Assembly: GCA_040902745.1 (NCBI GenBank)
Contig: JBBDWR010000018.1
Span: 20,317-84,316, forward strand
Direction of reading: 5' to 3'
DNA: 64,000 bases
Source of the DNA: JBBDWR01 sp040902745
Lineage (GTDB): Bacteria; Actinomycetota; UBA4738; HRBIN12
Part shown: piece by piece, positions 42,039 through 50,250 of the stretch
Layout: each line of letters opens with the position of its first letter
Numbering within the stretch: the stretch's first letter is position 1
Translations under genes and position numbers: made by a program
The notes under the pieces: generated by a model
What the model saw: only the letters and a program-made list of their open reading frames with translations
Told to the model about the DNA's origin: nothing
The model's database searches: none

Positions 42039-42044
42039 CGCCCA

Positions 42045-42050
42045 ACTGTA
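42045..42050 (-). promoter_or_regulatory. -10 box of the dienelactone hydrolase-like gene (leaderless start)
   Basis: TACAGT on the minus strand, 6 nt before the start codon. Confidence 0.5.
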
Positions 42051-42096
42051 GCCAACTTCAGCCAGAGATCGACCGGCCGCTGTCCGCGGTCGCGCC

Positions 42097-42102
42097 TACA
42101 AT
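42097..42102 (+). promoter_or_regulatory. -10 box of uvrB (leaderless start)
   Basis: TACAAT, 6 nt before GTG 42109. The stretch TACAATNCNTTCGTG is almost the same as at uvrA (45580). Confidence 0.65.
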
Positions 42103-42108
42103 CGCTTC

Positions 42109-44136
42109 GTGCCCTCGTTCCGGATCGCGTCCGAGTTCCAGCCGTCCGGCGACCAGCCGCAGGCGATCGCCGAGCTGACCGAGGGTGTCCAGGCGGGTGA
42201 GCAACGCCTCACCCTGCTCGGGGCCACCGGGACGGGCAAGACCTTCACCGTGGCTCATCTCGTGGAGCGGGTACAGAAGCCCACCTTGGTGATAGCCCCG
42301 AACAAGTCGCTGGCAGCGCAACTGGCGAACGAGTTCCGCGAGGTGTTCCCCGACAACGCGGTGGAGTACTTCGTCAGCTACTACGATTACTACCAGCCGG
42401 AGGCCTACGTCCCGCAGACCGACACGTATATCGAGAAAGATTCCTCCGTCAACGACGAGATCGACCGCCTGCGCCACTCAGCCACCAGTTCGCTGCTCAC
42501 GCGCCGCGACGTCCTGATCGTCGCCAGTGTGTCGTGCATCTACGGACTGGGGTCGCCCGAGGAGTACGAGGGGCAGCTGCTCCGGGTTCACAAGGGTGTG
42601 CCGATCGACCGGGACTTCGCGATCGGCCGACTCGTCGACATCCAATACGAGCGCAACCAGGTCAGTCTCGCGCGCGGCAAGTTCCGCGTGCAGGGCGACA
42701 CGCTGGAGATCCATCCCGCCTACGACGAGACCGCCGTCCGCATCGAGTTCTGGGGCGAGGACATCGAACGCATCACGATGTTCGATCCGCTCACCGGTGA
42801 GGTGCTCGGCGACCTGCCCGAAGTCACGATCTACCCCGCGTCCCACTATGTGGCATCCGAAGAGCGCCTGCACCGCGCCCTCACCGGGATCGAAGACGAA
42901 CTGCGCGAGCGACTGCAGCTGTTCGACCGTGAGGGCAAGCTGCTCGAGGCCGAGCGGCTCAAGATGCGGACCAACTACGACCTCGAGATGATGCGAGAAG
43001 TGGGCTTCTGCAGTGGCATCGAGAACTACTCGCGGCACATCGACGGTCGCGCGAAGGGCGAGGCGCCGTATACGCTGCTCGACTATTTCCCCGACGACTA
43101 CCTCGTAGTGATCGACGAATCCCACGTGACCGTGCCGCAGATCGGGGCGATGTTCGAGGGCGATCGCAGCCGCAAGGACACGCTGGTCGACTTCGGGTTC
43201 CGTCTGCCGAGTGCGCGCGACAACCGCCCGCTGACGTTCGACGAGTTCACCGACCGCGTCAACCAGGTCGTGTTCCTGTCCGCGACGCCGAGTGCCTACG
43301 AACTCAAGGGCTCCTCGCGCGTCGTCGAGCAGATCGTGCGCCCGACCGGACTCGTCGACCCCGAGGTGCAGGTGCGCCCCACACGAGGACAGGTCGACGA
43401 TCTGATCGAGGAGGTCCGCAAGCGCTCCGAGCACGACCAGCGGGTGCTCGTCACCACCCTCACCAAGAAGATGGCCGAGGACCTCACCGACTATCTGCTG
43501 GAGATGGGGATCCGCGTGCGCTACTTGCACTCGGAGATCGACACCTTGCAACGCATCGAGATCCTGCGCGACCTGCGGCTCGGGGAGTTCGACGTTCTCG
43601 TCGGCATCAACCTGCTACGTGAGGGTCTCGACCTCCCTGAGGTCTCGTTGGTGGCGATCCTCGACGCGGACAAGGAGGGATTCCTTCGGTCCGAGACCTC
43701 GTTGATCCAGACGATCGGTCGAGCAGCACGTAACGTCGACGGCAGCGTGATCATGTACGCCGATGAGGTCACGGACTCGATGAAGCGAGCGATCTTTGAG
43801 ACGCAGCGGCGCAGACAGATCCAGCTCGCCTACAACCGTGAGCACGACATCGATCCGCAGACGATCCGGCGCAAGGTCTCCGACATCCTGCTGGGCATGC
43901 AGGACGACGTCCGCAGCGGCAAGCGCGCGCCGATCCCCGAACGCTCCCGGCGGGGGGCCAAGGCGACGGCGTCCGAGCTGCCGCGCGACGAGTTGACCCG
44001 CCTGATCCAAAGCCTCGAGGATGAGATGCACGAGGCTGCCAAGGATCTGCGGTTCGAGTACGCCGCTCGGCTGCGCGACGAGGTCAACGACCTGCGCAAA
44101 GAGCTGAAGGCGTTGCAGGACGCCGGCGTCCGCTGA
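42109..44136 (+). CDS. uvrB: Excinuclease ABC subunit B
   Basis: Damage-verifying helicase-like subunit of nucleotide excision repair. 675 residues. Walker A GATGTGKTFTVAHL near residue 38, the β-hairpin region YYDYYQPEAYVPQTDTYIEKDSS, DEAD-like VVIDESHV, helicase motif VI QTIGRAARNVDG, and a C-terminal UVR domain (LIQSLEDEMHEAAKDLRFEYAARLRDE) that contacts UvrC. Starts at GTG 42109, set by the -10 box. uvrA and uvrC follow within 8 kb on the same strand. Confidence 0.97.
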   Translation: MPSFRIASEFQPSGDQPQAIAELTEGVQAGEQRLTLLGATGTGKTFTVAHLVERVQKPTLVIAPNKSLAAQLANEFREVFPDNAVEYFVSYYDYYQPEAYVPQTDTYIEKDSSVNDEIDRLRHSATSSLLTRRDVLIVASVSCIYGLGSPEEYEGQLLRVHKGVPIDRDFAIGRLVDIQYERNQVSLARGKFRVQGDTLEIHPAYDETAVRIEFWGEDIERITMFDPLTGEVLGDLPEVTIYPASHYVASEERLHRALTGIEDELRERLQLFDREGKLLEAERLKMRTNYDLEMMREVGFCSGIENYSRHIDGRAKGEAPYTLLDYFPDDYLVVIDESHVTVPQIGAMFEGDRSRKDTLVDFGFRLPSARDNRPLTFDEFTDRVNQVVFLSATPSAYELKGSSRVVEQIVRPTGLVDPEVQVRPTRGQVDDLIEEVRKRSEHDQRVLVTTLTKKMAEDLTDYLLEMGIRVRYLHSEIDTLQRIEILRDLRLGEFDVLVGINLLREGLDLPEVSLVAILDADKEGFLRSETSLIQTIGRAARNVDGSVIMYADEVTDSMKRAIFETQRRRQIQLAYNREHDIDPQTIRRKVSDILLGMQDDVRSGKRAPIPERSRRGAKATASELPRDELTRLIQSLEDEMHEAAKDLRFEYAARLRDEVNDLRKELKALQDAGVR

Positions 44137-44140
44137 CTCG

Positions 44141-45181
44141 ATGGACGATCTCGTGGTGCGGGCGCCGCTCGTCTGGACCGGTCCCGGAGAGTCGATGCGC
44201 CTCGCGGCGATCGCGTGTGCGTCCGGTGAGCTGACCTATGTGGGCCCCGCCGCTGCGGCGCCCCGGGCGCGCGAATACCTGCGGGTCGACGGTTTCCTGA
44301 TGCCGGCGGTCGCCGACCGCCACGTGCACATCGCCCTGGCCGACCCTGCAGCGGTGGTCCTGGGCGGCGTGACGGCCGTGCGTGATCTCGGCTGGCCCGC
44401 GGATCGCATCTTCGGGCTGGCGGAAGCCTCCGAGCTAGTCACCTACAACGGCCCGCTGATCCGCGCCGCGGGCCCGATCCTCACGGCCCCGGGGGGCTAT
44501 CCCGTGGGGGAGGCATATGCACCGCCGGGCTACGCCCGCGAGATCGAGGAACCCTCACAGGCCGCGGTCGCGGTCGGGGAGCTGGCGGAACACGGGGCCA
44601 CCGCGATCAAGGTTTCGATGAACGCGGAGGCGCCCCCGACACCTGACGATGGGGTACTCGCCGAGATCTGCCGTGCCGCAGCCGAGCATGCGGTCCCGGT
44701 GACGGTGCACGCGCAAGGTGGGGGACAGGTCGAGCGGGCGATCGGAGCGGGAGTGGACGAGCTCGCACATGCCCCGTTCTCCGAGCGCCTATCGGATCAG
44801 GTGATCCAGACGCTTGCGCGCGAAACGCGGATCGTCTCCACGCTGGACCTGATCCGGATCCACTACGGCAACGAGGCGCTGCGGATCGCGCTCGACAACC
44901 TGATCCGGTTCCGCGAGGCGGGAGGGGTGATCGTCTACGGCACCGACATGGGGTTGCCCGAGTGGGGGCTTCCGCTCGGCATCAACGTCCGGGAGGCGCT
45001 GCTCCTTCGCGAGACCGGGATGGGCCACGACGAAGTGTTGGGGGCGATGGTGCGCGGTCCGCTGGTCCCCGGCGCGCCCGCGGATCTGATCGCGCTAGCT
45101 CGCGATCCGAGGGAGGAACTCGAGTCGCTGGCGGAGCTCACGGTGGTGATCCGCGGAGGCAGGGTGTTGCTCAACAGATAG
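44141..45181 (+). CDS. Amidohydrolase family protein
   Basis: 346 residues. Metal-site motifs of the amidohydrolase superfamily in order: RHVHIAL (H-x-H), bridging Lys in AIKVSMN, VTVHAQG, ELAHAPF and YGTDMGLPEWG. The N- and C-terminal small β domains flank the barrel (MPAVADRH; DLIALARDPREEL...VIRGGRVL). It resembles imidazolonepropionase-like/prolidase-like amidohydrolases; substrate unknown. Starts 4 bp after uvrB and is probably co-transcribed with it. Confidence 0.9.
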   Translation: MDDLVVRAPLVWTGPGESMRLAAIACASGELTYVGPAAAAPRAREYLRVDGFLMPAVADRHVHIALADPAAVVLGGVTAVRDLGWPADRIFGLAEASELVTYNGPLIRAAGPILTAPGGYPVGEAYAPPGYAREIEEPSQAAVAVGELAEHGATAIKVSMNAEAPPTPDDGVLAEICRAAAEHAVPVTVHAQGGGQVERAIGAGVDELAHAPFSERLSDQVIQTLARETRIVSTLDLIRIHYGNEALRIALDNLIRFREAGGVIVYGTDMGLPEWGLPLGINVREALLLRETGMGHDEVLGAMVRGPLVPGAPADLIALARDPREELESLAELTVVIRGGRVLLNR

Positions 45182-45217
45182 GGGGCACTCGACCCCCGGG
45201 CCGGCCTGGCGGCGGGC

Positions 45218-45511
45218 TCAGGAGCTGGAAGGCTCGTGCTTCTCGTGCTTCAGCAGGTAGTCGACGTAGAGCGGGCGCAGCGCCTCGGCCAGCTCGCCTT
45301 CGTCTGCGCGTCCGAGGTCGTTGAGCAGGGCGGAGAGCCACATCACGTCTGCCTTCGCCTCGTCGACGTTGCCGGCGGCGGCCGCGGCCTCCGGGATAGT
45401 TCGGACCAGTTCCCAGAGGAACCCCACGTCCAAACGGTGCCTGGCCAGCGCGATCGCGCGGTCGGCAAGTTGATCGGCGGGCAGGGCCTCGAGTTCTTCG
45501 CGGGTCGCCAT
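45218..45511 (-). CDS. Small helical hypothetical protein
   Basis: 97 residues, all-helical, acidic, no Cys. Start ATG 45511 is supported by a -10 box (TAGGCT) 8 nt upstream; an ATG 9 nt further upstream would fall into that box. Divergent from uvrA with 80 bp between starts. Ends HEKHEPSSS, a His-containing tail. I do not recognise the family; similar short proteins are often found near uvrA in actinobacteria, but I cannot confirm homology. Confidence 0.65.
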   Translation of the reverse strand: MATREELEALPADQLADRAIALARHRLDVGFLWELVRTIPEAAAAAGNVDEAKADVMWLSALLNDLGRADEGELAEALRPLYVDYLLKHEKHEPSSS

Positions 45512-45519
45512 GGCTCGCA

Positions 45520-45525
45520 AGCCTA
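45520..45525 (-). promoter_or_regulatory. -10 box of the small helical protein gene (leaderless start)
   Basis: TAGGCT on the minus strand, 8 nt before ATG 45511. Confidence 0.5.
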
Positions 45526-45579
45526 TCGTGCGACCCGCGCGCCGTGCGGAGCCCGCGCCGGTGTATCGGCGGCCACCCG

Positions 45580-45585
45580 TACAAT
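45580..45585 (+). promoter_or_regulatory. -10 box of uvrA (leaderless start)
   Basis: TACAAT, 6 nt before GTG 45592. It fixes the start downstream of the longer open frame (45544). Confidence 0.65.
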
Positions 45586-45591
45586 CCCTTC

Positions 45592-48456
45592 GTGGGCACC
45601 GATCGGATCGTCATCCATGGTGCCCGTGAACACAATCTGCGCAACGTCACGCTGGATCTCCCCCGCGACAAGCTGATCGTGTTCACGGGCCTTTCCGGCT
45701 CCGGCAAGTCCTCGCTCGCCTTCGACACGATCTACGCGGAGGGGCAGCGACGGTACGTGGAGTCGTTGTCCGCGTACGCGCGCCAGTTCCTCGGGCAGAT
45801 GGAGAAGCCCGACGTCGACTTCATCGAAGGACTCTCCCCGGCGATCTCGATCGACCAGAAATCGACGTCGCGCAACCCTCGGTCCACGGTGGGCACGATC
45901 ACCGAGATCTACGACTACCTGCGCGTCCTCTACGCCCGAGTGGGACATCCGCATTGCCCCAAGTGTGGTCGCCCGATCGGACGCCAGACGCCGGACCAGA
46001 TCGTCGATCAGGTGGTGGACCTACCCGAAGGCACCAAGTTCCAGGTGCTCGCGCCCGTGGTCCGTGGACGTAAGGGCGAGTACGAGAAGCTGCTCGCCGA
46101 TCTCGCGACGCGCGGGTTCGTCCGCGCGCGGATCGACGGAGAAGTGCGCGATCTCGGCGACAAGATCAAGCTCCCGAAGACCTACAAGCACACGATCGAG
46201 GTGGTCGTGGACCGGCTCGTCGCCAAGCAGGACATCCGGCGTCGCGTCGCCGATTCGATCGAGACCGCCCTCGAGCTTGCGGAGGGCACGGCCGCGATCG
46301 CGGTCGCGGCACTCGACGGGTCCGAGGAGGTCCAAACCTTCTCGCAGAGCCTCGCGTGCACGTTCGACGGGCTCAGCTTCGAGGAGCTCAGCCCTCGCAA
46401 CTTCAGCTTCAACTCTCCCTACGGAGCGTGTCCCACGTGCGACGGACTGGGAACACACCTTGAGGTCGACGCCGAACTCCTCGTCCCCGATCCGGACCTG
46501 TCGCTCTCCGAGGGAGCCGTCGCGATCTGGGCGAGCGGGCGACTGGAGTACTGGGACCGCGTGATCGAGTCCGTCGCCGAAGCGCACGGTTTCTCGATCG
46601 ACACGCCCTGGAAGAAGCTTCCGAAGAAGGCGAAGGATGTGATCCTCTACGGCTCCGACGAGGAGATCTACGTCCGGTACAAGAACCGGTACAACCGGCA
46701 ACGCTCGTACTGGACCACGTTCGAGGGAGCCGTCTACAACGTCGAGCGCCGCCACGGCGAAACCGATTCCGAGGCGCAGCTCGAACGGCTCGAGCAGTTC
46801 ATGCGCGAGATCCCTTGTCGCTCGTGCAAGGCGGCCCGGCTCAAGCCCGAGAGCTTGGCGGTGACGGTGGGCGGTTCGAACATCTCCCAGCTCACCGATC
46901 TGTCGATCCACGACACACTTTCGTTCGTGGACGGCATCGAGCTGTCCGAGCGGGAGAACATGATCGCCGAGCGGCTCTTGAAGGAGATCCGCTCGCGGCT
47001 GGGGTTCTTGATCGACGTCGGTCTCGACTACCTCACGCTCGATCGCGCCTCCGCGTCGCTGGCCGGGGGCGAGGCGCAACGCATCCGGCTCGCCACACAG
47101 ATCGGCTCCGCGCTCGTCGGGGTGCTGTACGTGCTCGACGAGCCGTCGATCGGCCTGCACCAACGAGACAACCGTCGGCTGATCGACACGCTGATCCGGC
47201 TGCGCGACCTGGGCAACACGTTGATCGTGGTCGAACACGACGACGCGACGATCGAGGCGGCCGACCACGTCGTGGACATCGGCCCCGGAGCGGGGGAGCA
47301 CGGGGGAGCGATCGTGTACACCGGCGACGTCAAGGGACTGCTCGAAGCTGAGGACTCGATCACCGGCCAATATCTCTCAGGCAGGCGCGAGATCGCGATC
47401 CCCGAGGCGCGCCGAGCAACCAAGGGCCGCTGGCTCAAGGTGCAAGGCGCCAAGGAGCACAACCTGAAGAACATCAACTTCCAGATCCCGCTCGGCACGT
47501 TCACCTGCGTCACGGGTGTCAGTGGCTCGGGCAAGTCCACCCTCGTGCAGGACGTCTTGCTGCGCGCGCTGATGCAGAAGATCTATCGCTCGCGAGTGCT
47601 TCCGGGCAAGCACCGCAAGCTCGCCGGATGGGAACAGGTCGACAAGGTGATCGACATCGACCAGTCGCCGATCGGCCGAACCCCGCGGTCCAACTCGGCG
47701 ACCTACACGGGGGTGTTCGACCACGTCCGCAAGCTCTTCGCGCAGGTCCCCGAGGCCAGGGCCCGTGGCTACCAACCCGGTCGCTTCTCCTTCAACGTTC
47801 GGGGTGGACGCTGCGAGAACTGCGCGGGTGACGGCCAGATCAAGATCGAGATGCACTTCCTTCCCGACGTGTACGTAACCTGCGAGGTGTGCAAGGGGCA
47901 TCGCTACAACCGCGAGACCCTCGAGGTGCGCTACAAGCACCGGTCGATCGCCGACGTCCTCGAGATGAGCGTCGAGGAGGCGTTGGAGTTCTTCCAGAAC
48001 ATCCCGGTGATCGCGCGCCACATGCAGACCTTGTCCGACGTCGGTCTCGGCTACATCAAGCTGGGCCAGCCGGCGCCCACGTTGTCGGGCGGCGAGGCAC
48101 AGCGGATCAAGCTCAGTTCCGAGCTACACAAGCGCGCCACCGGCAATACGTTGTACGTGCTCGACGAACCCACAACGGGTCTGCACTTCGAGGACATCCG
48201 CAAGCTGCTCGGCGTTCTGCAACGCCTCGTGTCCACCGGCAACACCGTCCTCGTGATCGAGCACAACCTCGACGTGATCAAGACCGCAGACTGGATCGTG
48301 GACCTGGGTCCGGACGGGGGAGATGGGGGCGGGACGATCGTCGCGACCGGTCCCCCTGAGGACATCGCGATGCATCCGGACTCCTATACGGGACGGTTCC
48401 TTGCCGAGGTCCTGGGCACGTTGCCGGTGGAGTCCGAAGCCGCGGCCGCACGGTGA
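45592..48456 (+). CDS. uvrA: Excinuclease ABC subunit A
   Basis: Damage-sensing ATPase dimer of nucleotide excision repair. 954 residues, full length. Two ABC modules: Walker A GLSGSGKSS near residue 31 and GVSGSGKST near 639; signatures LAGGEAQRIRLA and LSGGEAQRIKLSSELH. Zinc modules with CPKCGRPIG, CPTCDGLG, CRSCKAARL, and CENCAGDG...CEVCKGH. Start GTG 45592 is preferred over the longer frame because of the -10 box and because the protein then begins DRIVIHGAREHNLRN as in homologues. Confidence 0.98.
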   Translation: MGTDRIVIHGAREHNLRNVTLDLPRDKLIVFTGLSGSGKSSLAFDTIYAEGQRRYVESLSAYARQFLGQMEKPDVDFIEGLSPAISIDQKSTSRNPRSTVGTITEIYDYLRVLYARVGHPHCPKCGRPIGRQTPDQIVDQVVDLPEGTKFQVLAPVVRGRKGEYEKLLADLATRGFVRARIDGEVRDLGDKIKLPKTYKHTIEVVVDRLVAKQDIRRRVADSIETALELAEGTAAIAVAALDGSEEVQTFSQSLACTFDGLSFEELSPRNFSFNSPYGACPTCDGLGTHLEVDAELLVPDPDLSLSEGAVAIWASGRLEYWDRVIESVAEAHGFSIDTPWKKLPKKAKDVILYGSDEEIYVRYKNRYNRQRSYWTTFEGAVYNVERRHGETDSEAQLERLEQFMREIPCRSCKAARLKPESLAVTVGGSNISQLTDLSIHDTLSFVDGIELSERENMIAERLLKEIRSRLGFLIDVGLDYLTLDRASASLAGGEAQRIRLATQIGSALVGVLYVLDEPSIGLHQRDNRRLIDTLIRLRDLGNTLIVVEHDDATIEAADHVVDIGPGAGEHGGAIVYTGDVKGLLEAEDSITGQYLSGRREIAIPEARRATKGRWLKVQGAKEHNLKNINFQIPLGTFTCVTGVSGSGKSTLVQDVLLRALMQKIYRSRVLPGKHRKLAGWEQVDKVIDIDQSPIGRTPRSNSATYTGVFDHVRKLFAQVPEARARGYQPGRFSFNVRGGRCENCAGDGQIKIEMHFLPDVYVTCEVCKGHRYNRETLEVRYKHRSIADVLEMSVEEALEFFQNIPVIARHMQTLSDVGLGYIKLGQPAPTLSGGEAQRIKLSSELHKRATGNTLYVLDEPTTGLHFEDIRKLLGVLQRLVSTGNTVLVIEHNLDVIKTADWIVDLGPDGGDGGGTIVATGPPEDIAMHPDSYTGRFLAEVLGTLPVESEAAAAR

Positions 48457-48509
48457 TCTTCGACAGGTCGGGCCCCCGAGAGATGCAGTGCGGCAGCGTG
48501 GAACCTTGC

Positions 48510-48515
48510 TAGGAT
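48510..48515 (+). promoter_or_regulatory. -10 box of the cupredoxin-bearing lipoprotein gene
   Basis: TAGGAT, 10 nt before GTG 48526. An ATG at 48514 overlaps the box itself and is therefore not used as start. Confidence 0.5.
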
Positions 48516-48525
48516 GCGCCTCGCC

Positions 48526-50187
48526 GTGACCACAAAGCTCCTCACCCTCGTGGCCGCCACCGCCTTGTTGGCGGGCGCGTGCTCGCAGCCTCCGGAACCC
48601 GAGATCGACCTCGGGACCGGCCGGCGGTTCGTTCCACAGGTCGTCGACTTCATCGACGACGTCGGGCGATTCCCGTCGCTCTCGCTCGGATCCGAAGGGA
48701 TACCCTTCATGAGCTACTGGGCGTTCCCGGAGATCGTCGAGGAAGGGGAGATCCCGCCGACCCGCCCGATCCAGGCGCCGATGCCTCCCGGTGTGTTCCT
48801 CGCCAGCGAAGTCGAGGGCGTCTTCCATCGCGGCGCATTCGCGCAGGGAGTTCCGATCGCCTCGGGGGCCACGATCCCGTTCGCACCGGTATACGAGAAG
48901 GCGCTTGCCTCCGCGCTCCCTGAGAACGTCAACGGGTCGGCCGTCGCGCTCGACGCGGGCGGCACCGCGCACAGCGCGTGGGTGGCCAACACGGGCCTGT
49001 GGTACGGCACCGCGAGCGAGAGCGCCGCCGCCTCCTTCGAGCAGGTCGTGAAGTTCCCACGCAAGCTTCCGGTCGCCGGTCCGGTCGGCTGGCCGGCGAT
49101 CGCGATCGGTGAGGACTCGTCCCCGTGGATCGCGTGGGCGGAGGCGTCCGGTGGCGGACAACGCGTGCAGGTCGCCTCGCAACGAGACGAGGGATGGACC
49201 GTCGAAACCGTCGCGACGATCGGTCGCTGTGCGGCGTGTGCGGAACCCGAGCGGGTTGCGATCGAGTGGTCCGACGACTCTCCCGTCGTCGCCTTCGCGG
49301 ATCCAACGGACGACGCGCTCATGGCGGCCACTCGGGGCGAACAAGGGTGGGAGGTGGCGACCATCGAGTCCGGAGCGATCGGCCGAGGCGTTTCCCTCGC
49401 GATCGACGGCTCCGGGTCGCCGCGCGCGACGTACTACACGGGCCTCGGCGCGGTGCACGAGGCGCGCGCCTCCGGTGACTCGTGGGAAGTGAACGAGGTC
49501 GCTGCGGCATCCGAGCCCACCGGGGACCTGGACCCCCAGCAGGTCGACGCCTATCGGACCACCGGCGTCGCGATCGACGACGAGGGCACCAGCTGGGTGA
49601 CCTGGTTCGACGCGTCGATCCCCGGCGTCAAGCTCGCCTCCTCGGCCGACGGTTCGTCCTGGGAGCAGGTCGAGACCGCCGACACCGACGGCGGCGCGAT
49701 GCCCGATGTCGCCGTCGCTCCCGACGGCTCGGCCGTCTACATGGTGTGGTTCGACACGGGCAACCAGAACCTCGTGCTCGGAACCTACGCGGACCACGAG
49801 GAGCTGGTCCTGGCCAACCCGAGCCCGCAGGCGACCAACCCACCGATCGCCCAGCCCGACGATGAGGAGCCGGCGGGCCCGGCGGAAACCGAACTGACGA
49901 TCGTGGCGCAGCCGGGGGCGTCGGCGAACGGCTTCGATACCAGCACATTGGTCGGGAGCGCGGGTGAGGACCTGACCGTGACCTTCGACAATCAGGATCC
50001 CGGCGTGATCCACAACTGGAAGGTGTACGACGGGCCGGACATCCAGTCGCCGGAACTCGGGGGCAGCTCGGACCTCACCGGGCCGGACAGCGAGGACGTC
50101 CCCGTGGACCCCCTGGATCCAGCCGACTACTTCTACGTGTGCACCTACCACCCCACGACGATGACGGGCACGCTGACGGCCGAATAG
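48526..50187 (+). CDS. Large lipoprotein with repeat domain and C-terminal cupredoxin
   Basis: 553 residues. A clean signal peptide with lipobox LLAGAC. Residues about 60-410 contain repeated β-strand units with a recurring 'G-x-P-x-(I/V)-A-(W/Y/F)' pattern (SPWIAWAEASGGG, SPVVAFADPTDDAL, SPRATYYTG, TSWVTWFDASIPG), suggesting a β-propeller. After a Pro/Glu linker, residues about 450-553 form a plastocyanin-like domain with His in PGVIHNWKV and Cys, His, Met in FYVCTYHPTTMTGT, the type-1 copper ligands. Located between uvrA and uvrC. Probably an extracytoplasmic electron-transfer or copper protein. Confidence 0.8.
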   Translation: MTTKLLTLVAATALLAGACSQPPEPEIDLGTGRRFVPQVVDFIDDVGRFPSLSLGSEGIPFMSYWAFPEIVEEGEIPPTRPIQAPMPPGVFLASEVEGVFHRGAFAQGVPIASGATIPFAPVYEKALASALPENVNGSAVALDAGGTAHSAWVANTGLWYGTASESAAASFEQVVKFPRKLPVAGPVGWPAIAIGEDSSPWIAWAEASGGGQRVQVASQRDEGWTVETVATIGRCAACAEPERVAIEWSDDSPVVAFADPTDDALMAATRGEQGWEVATIESGAIGRGVSLAIDGSGSPRATYYTGLGAVHEARASGDSWEVNEVAAASEPTGDLDPQQVDAYRTTGVAIDDEGTSWVTWFDASIPGVKLASSADGSSWEQVETADTDGGAMPDVAVAPDGSAVYMVWFDTGNQNLVLGTYADHEELVLANPSPQATNPPIAQPDDEEPAGPAETELTIVAQPGASANGFDTSTLVGSAGEDLTVTFDNQDPGVIHNWKVYDGPDIQSPELGGSSDLTGPDSEDVPVDPLDPADYFYVCTYHPTTMTGTLTAE

Positions 50188-50238
50188 GCCGATCCGTGAG
50201 AGCAGCCGATCTTCCCCGGTCGTGACCGAGAGCGCCGG

Positions 50239-50244
50239 TAGGAT
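50239..50244 (+). promoter_or_regulatory. -10 box of uvrC (leaderless start)
   Basis: TAGGAT, 6 nt before GTG 50251. Confidence 0.6.
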
Positions 50245-50250
50245 GACTGC

